Of a stretch of DNA of 7,181 nt, positions 1 through 6,259 are shown piece by piece. Under the pieces are notes generated by a model. The model saw nothing but the letters and a program-made list of their open reading frames with translations. It was not told the origin of the DNA and searched no databases. Source of the DNA: Candidatus Ventricola intestinavium (lineage in GTDB: Bacteria; Bacillota; Clostridia; Christensenellales; Aristaeellaceae); the NCBI GenBank assembly GCA_018715105.1, contig DVMG01000149.1, positions 1 through 7,181 on the forward strand, in the 5' to 3' direction. The position numbers and the translations under genes are program-made. Position 1 is the first letter of the stretch; the number at the start of each line of letters is the position of its first letter.

Positions 1-1
1 G

Positions 2-151
2 CAGACAACCGCCTTTTATATCTATCAGTCGATCTTTGCCAACAACAAGGCCAGCCTCGGCCAGGCTGCGGCCATCATTCTCACCGTGATCTTGATCGTC
101 CTGACCCAGATCGTCACCCGCTCTCTGCGCAGACTGGAGGTGGAAGCATGA
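2..151 (+). CDS. Carbohydrate ABC transporter permease, C-terminal end only (partial)
   Basis: This is the last 49 codons of a gene that begins before the window, ending with TGA at 149-151. The peptide contains the stretch YIYQSIFANN, then LGQAAAIILTVILIVLTQ, which is a final membrane helix, then a basic end (RSLRRLEVEA). A Gly-x-Ala-Ala-Ala start to the last helix followed by a Gln/Arg-rich tail is typical of the UgpA/LacF/MalF-type permease subunit of CUT1 sugar importers. This fits the MalG-type partner encoded directly downstream, and the two reading frames overlap by four bases (ATGA), a usual sign of translational coupling between partner permeases. The conserved EAA loop lies upstream and cannot be checked. 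The substrate cannot be read from this fragment. Confidence 0.85.
   Translation, partial: QTTAFYIYQSIFANNKASLGQAAAIILTVILIVLTQIVTRSLRRLEVEA
136..142 (+). promoter_or_regulatory. Ribosome binding site of the second permease
   Basis: GGAGGTG at 136-142 lies inside the end of the upstream permease gene, five bases before the ATG at 148. It fixes that start and supports coupled translation of the two permeases. Confidence 0.75.
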
Positions 152-1032
152 CGGCCACGAGGAAAAATGCGCAGACGCAGGATCCCCTCTCCCGAATGCA
201 CCGGATAAAGGCGCGCCATGAACGAATTCGGAAGGCCTTTGTGTGCCTGTTCGTCCTGATTGTGCTCGCTCCGTTTTATATCGCCATCCTGTATGCGTTT
301 AAGCCCGCCACGGAAATCACCGCCAACCGCCTTGCCTTTTCCAGCAACCCGACGCTTGAAAACTTCCGCCGTGTGATCTTTGAAAACGATCTGTTTCGGA
401 TCGGCTTTACAAACAGCGTCATCAACACCATTCCCTGCGTGCTGATTCTGATGGCCTTCACGTCCATGGCGGCGTGGGTGCTGGCCCGCTATGACCATCT
501 TCTGCGTTACAAGGTGATCTATGCGGTGCTCACGCTGGGGCTGCTGGTCCCCTTCCAATGCTTTGTGCTGCCCCTGTATCTGAACTGGTATAACCTGGGC
601 TTGGTGAGCACAAACGTGGGGTTTATCATCGCCCGCGCAGGGCTGCAGATCTCCATCAGCCTCACGGCCATCACCGGCTTTGTCAAAACGGTTCCGCGGG
701 AACTTGAGCAGGCGGCCAGCATCGATGGCTGCAACCGCTTCCAGACATTCTGGAAGGTGGTCTTTCCCCTGATGACCCCCATCAACACCACGCAGCTGGT
801 GCTCAACACCCTGTTTATCTGGAATGACTATTCCACAGCCATCATCCTGCTGCGCGAAAAGGAATCCAAAACGCTCACCCTCGCGCAGATTCAGTATTTC
901 AATGGAAAAACCACAGAACTCAATGAGGCGTTCGCCTTCTTCATTCTGGCCATGATCCCGATCCTGATCCTGTATCTGAGCTGCCAGCGGTACATCATCA
1001 GCGGTATTACCGCAGGAGCCGTCAAGGGATAA
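148..1032 (+). CDS. Carbohydrate ABC transporter permease, MalG/UgpE-type (CUT1 family)
   Basis: An inner-membrane subunit of a binding-protein-dependent sugar importer, which would form a heterodimer with the permease ending at 151. It has 294 residues, the usual family length. A basic cytoplasmic N-terminus (about 30 residues) is followed by six likely membrane helices near residues 31-51, 91-113, 123-145, 157-179, 204-225 and 259-279. The EAA loop that docks with the ATPase subunit is seen at about 185-206 as ELEQAASIDGC followed by FWKVVFPLMTP, with the conserved Ala-Ala, Asp and Gly-like positions. The C-terminus SGITAGAVKG is a hallmark of MalG-type CUT1 permeases. No ATPase gene is in the window; many Bacillota CUT1 importers share a single MsmK-like ATPase encoded elsewhere. 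The binding protein is probably encoded upstream. The substrate is not evident, but the sugar-processing genes downstream suggest a mono- or oligosaccharide. Confidence 0.95.
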   Translation: MTATRKNAQTQDPLSRMHRIKARHERIRKAFVCLFVLIVLAPFYIAILYAFKPATEITANRLAFSSNPTLENFRRVIFENDLFRIGFTNSVINTIPCVLILMAFTSMAAWVLARYDHLLRYKVIYAVLTLGLLVPFQCFVLPLYLNWYNLGLVSTNVGFIIARAGLQISISLTAITGFVKTVPRELEQAASIDGCNRFQTFWKVVFPLMTPINTTQLVLNTLFIWNDYSTAIILLREKESKTLTLAQIQYFNGKTTELNEAFAFFILAMIPILILYLSCQRYIISGITAGAVKG

Positions 1033-1085
1033 CCTCACGCCCCACACATCGGGGAGCAAGGCCAAGCAAAGGGGTGAACCCACAG
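1033..1085 (+). other. Short leader before the sensor kinase gene
   Basis: This 53-bp spacer holds a C-rich stretch (CCCC at 1040-1043) that could pair either with GGGG at 1051-1054 or with the GGGG of the ribosome binding site at 1071-1074. No promoter or T-tract terminator is visible, so the kinase is probably read through from the permease genes. Confidence 0.4.
1068..1077 (+). promoter_or_regulatory. Ribosome binding site that decides the kinase start
   Basis: AAAGGGGTGA at 1068-1077 differs from the ideal AAAGGAGGTGA by one missing base. It sits eight bases before the GTG at 1086. A more upstream in-frame GTG at 1074 lies inside this element and has only a distant purine run (GGGGAG at 1051-1056). 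The 1086 start is therefore preferred. Confidence 0.6.
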
Positions 1086-2873
1086 GTGCGCAGATTTCTA
1101 AGGAGAGTCTACCGGTATTTTTTCAATCTTCCTTATCGCCTCAAGCTGCTGATTACGCATCTGGGCGTCGTGCTGCTCGTGGTGGCGGCCATCACCGTGA
1201 TGATCACCCTGCAGGCTTCCCGGCAGGTGCTTGAAACCAGCACAGCTGGGCTGCACCAGTTCACGGAACAGGTGCTCATCAATTTCACCAACAGCGTTCA
1301 AAACGCAGAGCGTTACCTGTATTCCACAAGCGTGAGCACAGGCACCGTCACCTTGATGGCGCAGATCAACACGTCCCTGCCGCCCGGCAGGCAGGAGCGC
1401 CTGGATCTGGTCTATTGCCTGAGCAAGATGATCGATTCCTACGCCACCTATGATCATGTAGCCGTTCGATTTGAGGACGGCACATGCGTCAGCAGCAACA
1501 CCTATGACCTGCAGGCCGCTGCACAGAGCGAAGCCCTGCTTTCCGACCCGCAATATCTGGAAAACCGCTATGGCCAGGCCGAATGGGTGCGCACGCCGGA
1601 GGGCGATGTTTACATGCTGCGCGACGTATACAGCACCTCGCCGCTGCGGCACGTGGGCAAAATGTGCGCGCGCATGAAGCAAAGCGGGCTGGTCAGCGTA
1701 GGCAGTTACAATGAAAAGCTCGACTGTTCCGTGCTCTTTTTCAGCCCGGAAGGAGAAATGATTGTCGGCGGCGGCAAAAACACCGACGCGCTGGTGACCG
1801 CCGCGGCGGATCAGCTGGATGCCCCTCAGCGCTCGGTGTCGGTCAGCGGCACGGAGTACGCCGTCCGCGTGCTGCGGAGGCAGAACTGGACGGCCGTTGG
1901 TTTTCTGCCCATGGAGAGCATCGTCATCCTGCAGAATTCCATCATTCAAAGCGGCATCGTGGCCGCCCTGCTGGGCGTGCTGGTCGGTCTGCTCCTCTCC
2001 GTTGCCGTCAGCAACCAGATGGCCGGGCAGATCCGCCAGCTGGTGGATTCCATGCATCGTGTGGAAGCAGGCGAGCTGGATGTGAGCATTCCCGTGCAAA
2101 GCCGGGATGAGATCGGCGTATTGACCGGCCAATTCAACCGGATGACCGCGAAGACAAGAGAACTGGTGCAAAAGCTGATCGAAGAGGAAAACAGCAAGCG
2201 GCGCGCCGAGTACCAGAGCCTTGATTATGAATACCGTTTCCTGCACTGGCAGATCAACCCGCACTTTATCTATAATGCGCTGGAAACGATCAATGCAATG
2301 GCCAAAATCGACGGCAACGACGAGCTCAGCGACATGATCGTGATGCTTTCCGCCTATTTCCGGCAAAACACGGAAAACATGCGCAAAAAGTTTGTCACCG
2401 TCGAGCAGGAATTCCTGAGCCTGCAGCAATACGCGGAAATCTATTGCGGCATCTACGGCGACCTGCTCACAGCGGAATTCAACATTGCGCCCGAGGCGGA
2501 GGGAGCTTTCCTGCCCACCATGCTCATCCAGCCGCTGCTTGAAAACGCGCTTGTCCATGGCGGCAATACGCAGGAGGACACGAAAATCACCGTCAGCGCG
2601 GGGGCGGAAGACGGCCAGCTGGTCGTGTGCGTTCAGGATAACGGGAAGGGCATGCAGCCCGAAATGGTTCGCCAGATCCTCGGCGGCGATGCGCCGCTTT
2701 CGCAGAGCGGCGGCGAAAAGACCTCGCTGGGCGTGCGAAACGTGCTCGAACGCATGCATCTGCTCTATGGCGGAGCGGCATCCATGCAGATTGAGAGCGA
2801 GCCGGGTCGGGGGACGCGCGTGATTCTGCGCATCCCGTTGCGCCGCGGCGACGCGCAGGCCCCGCCTCTTTAG
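1086..2873 (+). CDS. YesM-like membrane sensor histidine kinase (HAMP, His_kinase, HATPase)
   Basis: A sensor kinase that would autophosphorylate in response to an extracellular ligand and pass phosphate to an AraC-type (YesN-like) response regulator. With the GTG start at 1086 it has 595 residues; a GTG at 1074 would add four. Layout: basic N-terminus; first helix about 21-42; an extracytoplasmic region about 43-288 of the size of a Cache-type sensor; second helix about 289-309; a HAMP linker about 310-362 (containing SRDEIGVLTGQFNRM); then the YesM/LytS-type phosphoacceptor motif WQINPHFIYNALETI with His393. The ATPase domain shows the N box LIQPLLENALVHG (Glu486-Asn487), DNGKG at 518-522, the second glycine box LGVRNVLERM from about 548, and a closing SEPGRGTRV. 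All key residues are present, so it should be active. It lies between importer and catabolic genes, which suggests it controls sugar uptake or use. No partner regulator is next to it on the downstream side; one may lie upstream of the permeases. Confidence 0.93.
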   Translation: MRRFLRRVYRYFFNLPYRLKLLITHLGVVLLVVAAITVMITLQASRQVLETSTAGLHQFTEQVLINFTNSVQNAERYLYSTSVSTGTVTLMAQINTSLPPGRQERLDLVYCLSKMIDSYATYDHVAVRFEDGTCVSSNTYDLQAAAQSEALLSDPQYLENRYGQAEWVRTPEGDVYMLRDVYSTSPLRHVGKMCARMKQSGLVSVGSYNEKLDCSVLFFSPEGEMIVGGGKNTDALVTAAADQLDAPQRSVSVSGTEYAVRVLRRQNWTAVGFLPMESIVILQNSIIQSGIVAALLGVLVGLLLSVAVSNQMAGQIRQLVDSMHRVEAGELDVSIPVQSRDEIGVLTGQFNRMTAKTRELVQKLIEEENSKRRAEYQSLDYEYRFLHWQINPHFIYNALETINAMAKIDGNDELSDMIVMLSAYFRQNTENMRKKFVTVEQEFLSLQQYAEIYCGIYGDLLTAEFNIAPEAEGAFLPTMLIQPLLENALVHGGNTQEDTKITVSAGAEDGQLVVCVQDNGKGMQPEMVRQILGGDAPLSQSGGEKTSLGVRNVLERMHLLYGGAASMQIESEPGRGTRVILRIPLRRGDAQAPPL

Positions 2874-2894
2874 GCTTTGCGCTGCGAGAAGCCT
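2872..2894 (+). other. Weak hairpin overlapping the kinase stop codon
   Basis: AGGCTT at 2872-2877 can pair with AAGCCT at 2889-2894 around an 11-base loop. The 6-bp stem has no run of T after it, so it is not a convincing rho-independent terminator. It may act as a processing or attenuation point between kinase and isomerase, or may be chance. Confidence 0.25.
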
Positions 2895-2895
2895 T
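2886..2895 (+). repeat. GAGAAGCYTT-like motif, copy 1
   Basis: GAGAAGCCTT at 2886-2895 matches nine of ten bases of GAGAAGCTTT at 2962-2971 in the same gap. It overlaps the right arm of the weak hairpin, so its similarity to the other copies could come from the hairpin sequence instead. Confidence 0.25.
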
Positions 2896-2960
2896 CAACA
2901 CGAAAACGCCTCGATTCCAAACGCTCTCTTTGCCGGCCGGGCGGCGGCCCATGGCGCGCA

Positions 2961-2973
2961 GGAGAAGCTTTAT
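2961..2973 (+). repeat. 13-bp motif, copy 2, upstream of the isomerase
   Basis: GGAGAAGCTTTAT at 2961-2973 is the exact reverse complement of 6320-6332 in the gap before the FAD oxidase. The centre is the palindrome AAGCTT. It ends just before the isomerase ribosome binding site, a position where a bound protein could affect transcription. The function as an operator is inferred only from the shared sequence and placement. Confidence 0.35.
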
Positions 2974-2977
2974 GTGC

Positions 2978-2985
2978 AGGAGGAA
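2978..2985 (+). promoter_or_regulatory. Ribosome binding site that decides the isomerase start
   Basis: AGGAGGAA at 2978-2985 lies seven bases before the ATG at 2993. This strong site rules in favour of 2993 over an in-frame upstream ATG at 2930, which would add 21 basic residues unlike the family's usual N-terminus. Confidence 0.85.
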
Positions 2986-2992
2986 CCGCATC

Positions 2993-4384
2993 ATGCTGAA
3001 CTATCAGGTTAAAATCGGCCTGGCTCCCATGCGCCGCGACGTGACGGCGCGCCCCGGCATCTTCAACTGGGAAAAAGCGGAAGAACGCGGGCAGCGCCTA
3101 GTCGCCTATATCCGGGAGCACTTCACCTGTGAAAACATTTCCTTTGTCGATCTGAGCGGCATCCATCCGGCGGGCGTGATGTTCTGCGACGGCGATGCGC
3201 AGGTCGTCATTGACCGCTTTCTCGCGGAAAAGGTGGACGCGCTTTTTGTCATCAACTGCAATTTCGGCAACGAAGAGCTCTGCGCGCAGGTAGCCCGCGG
3301 TGTGGGAAAGCCCGTGTGCATCTGGGCTCCGCTGGACGATGTGTTTGAGCCGGACGGCACGCGCTACACCGACAGCCAGTGCGGCATCTTCGGCGTGAGC
3401 CGTCAGCTGCAGCGCTTTCACATTCCCTTTACGTTCATCCCCTCCTGTCATGTCGAGGATGCGTTGTTTGCCCAGAGCCTGCGGCGCTTTGCCGCCGTGG
3501 CCTGCATGGTCAAGAATTTCCGCGGCATGCGCATCGCGCAGGTGGGCATGCGCCCCAAGCCCTTCTGTTCCGTCATCTACAACGAAGGGGAGTTGATGGA
3601 ACGCTTTGGCCTGCAGATCATTCCGGTCAATCTGGCCGTCGTCATCGATCAGTATCACCGCATTCTCAGAGAGCGGGATGACGAGCTCACAAAAGGCGCT
3701 GAGCTCCTCCTCTCGCGCTATGAAATGGATGACATCACCCCGCCGCTGCTCAAAAAGGTGTATGCCTTTGTGCTTTTGTATCAGTGGGTGTTTGAAACGT
3801 ACAACGTGCAGGCCGTGTCCGCCGAATGCTGGACGGCCATGCAGCTGGCCGTGGGGGCCATGCCCTGCACCGCATACAGCATCCTGGCGGATCAGGGCTA
3901 CATCCTCTCCTGTGAAAGCGACCTGCATGGCGCGATCACCATGGCCCTGCTCTCCTGCGCGACGCTGGGCAAGAAGGTGCCTTTTTTCGGCGAGTTTACC
4001 GTCCGTCATCCGTCCGATCCCAACGGTGAGCTGCTTTGGCACTGCGGCCCCTTTGCCTACAGCCTCAAGAAAGAGAATGTGCCCTGCAAAAACGTCAACA
4101 TGCGCCAGTGGTTCCAGGTCAAGGACGGCCTTTACACCGTCGCACGGCTGGATCAGGAACAGGGACGGTATTCCCTGCTGAACGGCACATGTGAAACCAT
4201 CGACGGCCCCTATACATTCGGCACGTACCTCTGGGCAAAGTTCGACCGCCTTGACGACTGGGAGCGCAAGCTGGTGGAGGGGCCGTATATCCACCACATG
4301 GCTGAAATTGAGGGCGATGTAACCGCCACGCTGCGCGAGTTTGTCAAATACGTGCCGGGCCTTTCCTCCGACACGGTGACCTGA
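2993..4384 (+). CDS. L-fucose/L-arabinose isomerase-family sugar isomerase
   Basis: A cytoplasmic, probably Mn-dependent aldose-ketose isomerase, 463 residues from the ATG at 2993. This is shorter than E. coli FucI (about 590) and AraA (about 500) but has the same overall plan. The N-terminal Rossmann-like part contains VDLSGIHPAG (near 48-57) and FVINCNFGNEE (near 84-94). The C-terminal part carries the likely metal ligands: Glu278 in SAECW, Glu308/Asp310 in SCESDLHGA, and His350 in LWHCGPF. Assignment of these ligands rests on family pattern, not an alignment. The C-terminus GPYIHHMAEIEGDV is also typical of the family. It would convert an imported or released aldose into the ketose that the PfkB kinase at 5276 phosphorylates. 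The exact sugar is unknown: FucI-like proteins of this short type act on varied pentoses, 6-deoxyhexoses and modified hexoses. The family call is firm; the substrate is not. Confidence 0.88.
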   Translation: MLNYQVKIGLAPMRRDVTARPGIFNWEKAEERGQRLVAYIREHFTCENISFVDLSGIHPAGVMFCDGDAQVVIDRFLAEKVDALFVINCNFGNEELCAQVARGVGKPVCIWAPLDDVFEPDGTRYTDSQCGIFGVSRQLQRFHIPFTFIPSCHVEDALFAQSLRRFAAVACMVKNFRGMRIAQVGMRPKPFCSVIYNEGELMERFGLQIIPVNLAVVIDQYHRILRERDDELTKGAELLLSRYEMDDITPPLLKKVYAFVLLYQWVFETYNVQAVSAECWTAMQLAVGAMPCTAYSILADQGYILSCESDLHGAITMALLSCATLGKKVPFFGEFTVRHPSDPNGELLWHCGPFAYSLKKENVPCKNVNMRQWFQVKDGLYTVARLDQEQGRYSLLNGTCETIDGPYTFGTYLWAKFDRLDDWERKLVEGPYIHHMAEIEGDVTATLREFVKYVPGLSSDTVT

Positions 4385-4449
4385 CAGGGAGCCCGATTCT
4401 TCCCGTCCCCGTCCGATGAAGGAAAAGAATGAAAGGAGAGTCCTCCGTC
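4385..4449 (+). other. Short gap with two alternative aldolase starts
   Basis: A 65-bp spacer between isomerase and aldolase with no terminator or promoter seen. It holds two purine-rich elements, GAAGGA at 4418-4423 (before ATG 4429) and AAAGGAGAG at 4432-4440 (before ATG 4450). Confidence 0.5.
4432..4440 (+). promoter_or_regulatory. Ribosome binding site of the aldolase
   Basis: AAAGGAGAG at 4432-4440 lies nine bases before the ATG at 4450. An alternative in-frame ATG at 4429 has its own weaker GAAGGA, but starting at 4450 gives the usual family N-terminus (MLTNMKSLLAIA, then AFNVYN). Confidence 0.7.
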
Positions 4450-5283
4450 ATGCTGACCAACATGAAGAGCCTGCTGGCCATTGCCGAAGAGCGCCGCTGT
4501 GCCATCCCCGCCTTCAACGTCTATAACGCCGAAACGGCGGCCGGCGTCATCCAGGCGGCCGAAGAGGCCGGCGCCTGCGTTATCCTGCAAATGTATAGCC
4601 GCCTGTTCACCTCCTGGGAAGCGGAATTTCTTTCCCCTGCCCTTATCGCCGCCATACAGCGTTCGCCGGTCAAAATGGCCTTCCATCTGGATCATGGCGC
4701 CAGCGATGAGGCGTGCGCGCGGGCCCTGCGCTATGGCTGCACCAGCATCATGCGCGATGCCAGCACCTTGCCCCTGGAGGAAAACATCGCCGTGATGAAG
4801 CGTGTCACCCGCTTTGCGCACGATCTGGGCGTGGATGTAGAGGGCGAGCTGGGCCACATCGGCATGGCCGCAGACGGGGTGAGCACCGAATACACACACG
4901 TGGACGAGGCGGAGCGGTTTGTCCGCGAAACCGGCGTGGATGCCCTGGCCGTGATGGTGGGCACCGCGCACGGACGCTATCGGCAAGCGCCCACCATCGC
5001 GCTGGACCGCATCCGTGAGATCCGCGCCGCCACAGGCTGCCCCCTTGTTCTGCACGGAGGCAGCGGCGTGCCCGATGATCAGATTCTGGCGTCCATTCAG
5101 GCTGGCATCCGCAAAATCAACTTCGGCACGGACGTATGCTATGCCCTGCTCGATGAAATTCGGCGCACCCGTGCGGAGATCGTCGCGGTCGATCTGTTTA
5201 TGAAGGGGCCGACACAATCCGTCCGCCGTTTTGCGCTTGAAAAGATTCGCCTGCTGGGTGCGGAGGGAAGCAGCCATGGCTGA
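4450..5283 (+). CDS. Class II (zinc-dependent) ketose-phosphate aldolase, Fba/KbaY/GatY family
   Basis: A cytoplasmic zinc aldolase that would split a ketose phosphate into DHAP and an aldehyde. It has 277 residues from the ATG at 4450, close to the 284-285 of KbaY/GatY. Visible family features: AFNVYN at 21-26, HLDHGAS at 79-85 (Asp81 catalytic, His82 zinc ligand), VEGELG at 130-135 (Glu133 matching the structural Glu of E. coli FbaA), GTAHGRY at 171-177 (His174), LHGGSG at 201-206 (His202) and KINFGTD at 222-228 (phosphate/DHAP site). The mobile loop after ELG is odd: where FbaA has GGEED and KbaY has GGQED, this protein has GMAAD, so the catalytic Glu position is Ala141 and the loop is several residues shorter. 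The gene lies between isomerase and kinase, and its end overlaps the kinase start by 8 bp. Substrate and stereochemistry are not predictable from sequence alone. Confidence 0.92.
   Translation: MLTNMKSLLAIAEERRCAIPAFNVYNAETAAGVIQAAEEAGACVILQMYSRLFTSWEAEFLSPALIAAIQRSPVKMAFHLDHGASDEACARALRYGCTSIMRDASTLPLEENIAVMKRVTRFAHDLGVDVEGELGHIGMAADGVSTEYTHVDEAERFVRETGVDALAVMVGTAHGRYRQAPTIALDRIREIRAATGCPLVLHGGSGVPDDQILASIQAGIRKINFGTDVCYALLDEIRRTRAEIVAVDLFMKGPTQSVRRFALEKIRLLGAEGSSHG
5262..5267 (+). promoter_or_regulatory. Ribosome binding site of the PfkB kinase inside the aldolase gene
   Basis: GGAGGG at 5262-5267 lies within the last codons of the aldolase, eight bases before the ATG at 5276. It favours the 5276 start over an in-frame TTG at 5231 and implies coupled translation of aldolase and kinase. 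Confidence 0.75.
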
Positions 5284-6259
5284 CACACGCATCGATGTCA
5301 TCGGCATTGGCTCCACGGTGTATGACATGCTGATGGTGGTGAACCGTTTTCCCCAGGAGGATACCAAACAGCGCGGGCTTGAAACCCGCATTCAGGGCGG
5401 CGGGCCCTGCGCCACGGCGCTTGTGGCGGCTTCCCGCCTGGGGCTGACCACCGCTTACATGGGCACCGTCGGCGATGACAGCTTTGGCCAGTATATGCTG
5501 GATGATCTGAACCGCTGGGGGGTTGATACTTCCCATATGCGCGTTGAACACGGCGCGGTGTCCTATCATTCCGCCGTGCTGCTCAACCAGGAGACGGGCA
5601 CGCGCACCTGTGTCTGGAATCCCGGCACGGTTCATCCCCCCGAACCGGAGCAGCTGGATGAACGTGCTCTGCGCGCCTGCCGCGCTCTGCATCTGGATGG
5701 CCATATGCTGGATGCCGCCATCCATGCCGCGGAGATCTGCCATGAGGCCGGCATTCCCGTCTGCCTCGATGCAGGCGGCGTCTATCCGGGCATCGAGCGC
5801 CTGCTTCCCCTTGTCTCGCTTCTGATCCCCTCCGAGGAATTTGCCCTGCGTTTTACGGGGGAAGCGACGGCGGAAAACGCGGCTCTCTGTCTCATGCAGC
5901 GCTATCATCCGCAGGTGATCGTGATCACGCAGGGCAGCCGCGGCGGCCTGATCCTGGATGAGCATGGCCTTCGCCGCTATGCCAGCTTTCCCGTCAGGGT
6001 GCTCGATTCCAACGGCTGCGGGGATACATTTCACGGCGCATTCCTGGCCGGCTTTCTCGGCGGCATGCAGGCGGACGATGCCTGTGCCTATGCCAGCGCA
6101 GCGGCCGCCATCAAGTGCACCCGTCTGGGCGCACGCCAGGGCATGCCCTGCGACGGGGAGTGCCGCGCCTTTCTGGCCGAGCGCGGCCTGCTGCTGAATC
6201 CCGCGTCCTCCTCTCGCAAAAGCAGCATGGAAGACGAAGCGGAAGGAGCGCGCCGTTGA
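5276..6259 (+). CDS. PfkB/ribokinase-family carbohydrate kinase
   Basis: A cytoplasmic ATP-dependent sugar kinase, 327 residues from the ATG at 5276. The N-terminus DVIGIGSTVYDMLM is the usual first strand and substrate-contact Asp. The first PfkB signature is seen at 40-55 (QGGGPCATALVAASRL), followed by MGTVGDDSFG. The second signature is DSNGCGDTFHGAF at 244-256, with Asp250 as the expected catalytic base and the GCG anion-hole glycines; the common form is DTxGAGD, so Ala is replaced by Cys. Late motifs include ASAAAAIKCTRLGAR. It should phosphorylate the ketose made by the isomerase so that the aldolase can cleave it. The FHGAF ending of the second signature is common in PfkB members acting on C6-modified or keto sugars, but the substrate is inferred only from context. 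The last 20 residues (308-327) form a Ser/Arg/Glu-rich tail beyond the usual fold. Confidence 0.92.
   Translation: MADTRIDVIGIGSTVYDMLMVVNRFPQEDTKQRGLETRIQGGGPCATALVAASRLGLTTAYMGTVGDDSFGQYMLDDLNRWGVDTSHMRVEHGAVSYHSAVLLNQETGTRTCVWNPGTVHPPEPEQLDERALRACRALHLDGHMLDAAIHAAEICHEAGIPVCLDAGGVYPGIERLLPLVSLLIPSEEFALRFTGEATAENAALCLMQRYHPQVIVITQGSRGGLILDEHGLRRYASFPVRVLDSNGCGDTFHGAFLAGFLGGMQADDACAYASAAAAIKCTRLGARQGMPCDGECRAFLAERGLLLNPASSSRKSSMEDEAEGARR

Larger units (their letters stand above)
2874..2992 (+). other. Intergenic region between sensor kinase and isomerase
   Basis: A 119-bp gap with no gene. It contains the right part of the weak hairpin near 2872-2894, a very GC-rich stretch at about 2931-2950 (GCCGGCC followed by GGGCGGCGGCCC, which could fold on itself), two copies of a GAGAAGCYTT-like motif, and the isomerase ribosome binding site. 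No clear -35/-10 pair was found. Confidence 0.5.

Noticed and set aside
1098..2759. A 553-codon open frame on the minus strand opposite the histidine kinase
   Set aside because: It is fully antisense to a kinase with all motifs intact. Its product is rich in His and Gln without recognisable domains, as expected from antisense reading of GC-rich codons.
2872..2894. Rho-independent terminator after the histidine kinase
   Set aside because: The stem is only 6 bp with an 11-base loop and is followed by TCAACACG, not a T-tract.
2898..2915. CcpA cre-like sequence (CGAAAACGCC) in the isomerase leader
   Set aside because: It matches only the left half of the cre consensus, and the right half does not mirror it.
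2930..2992. Extended N-terminus of the isomerase from ATG 2930
   Set aside because: The added 21 residues are Arg-rich translation of a GC-rich leader, while a near-perfect AGGAGGAA sits just before ATG 2993.
3098..4297. Long minus-strand open frame opposite the isomerase, with similar ones opposite the permease, aldolase and kinase
   Set aside because: These are composition shadows of well-supported + strand genes and show no motif or ribosome binding site of their own.
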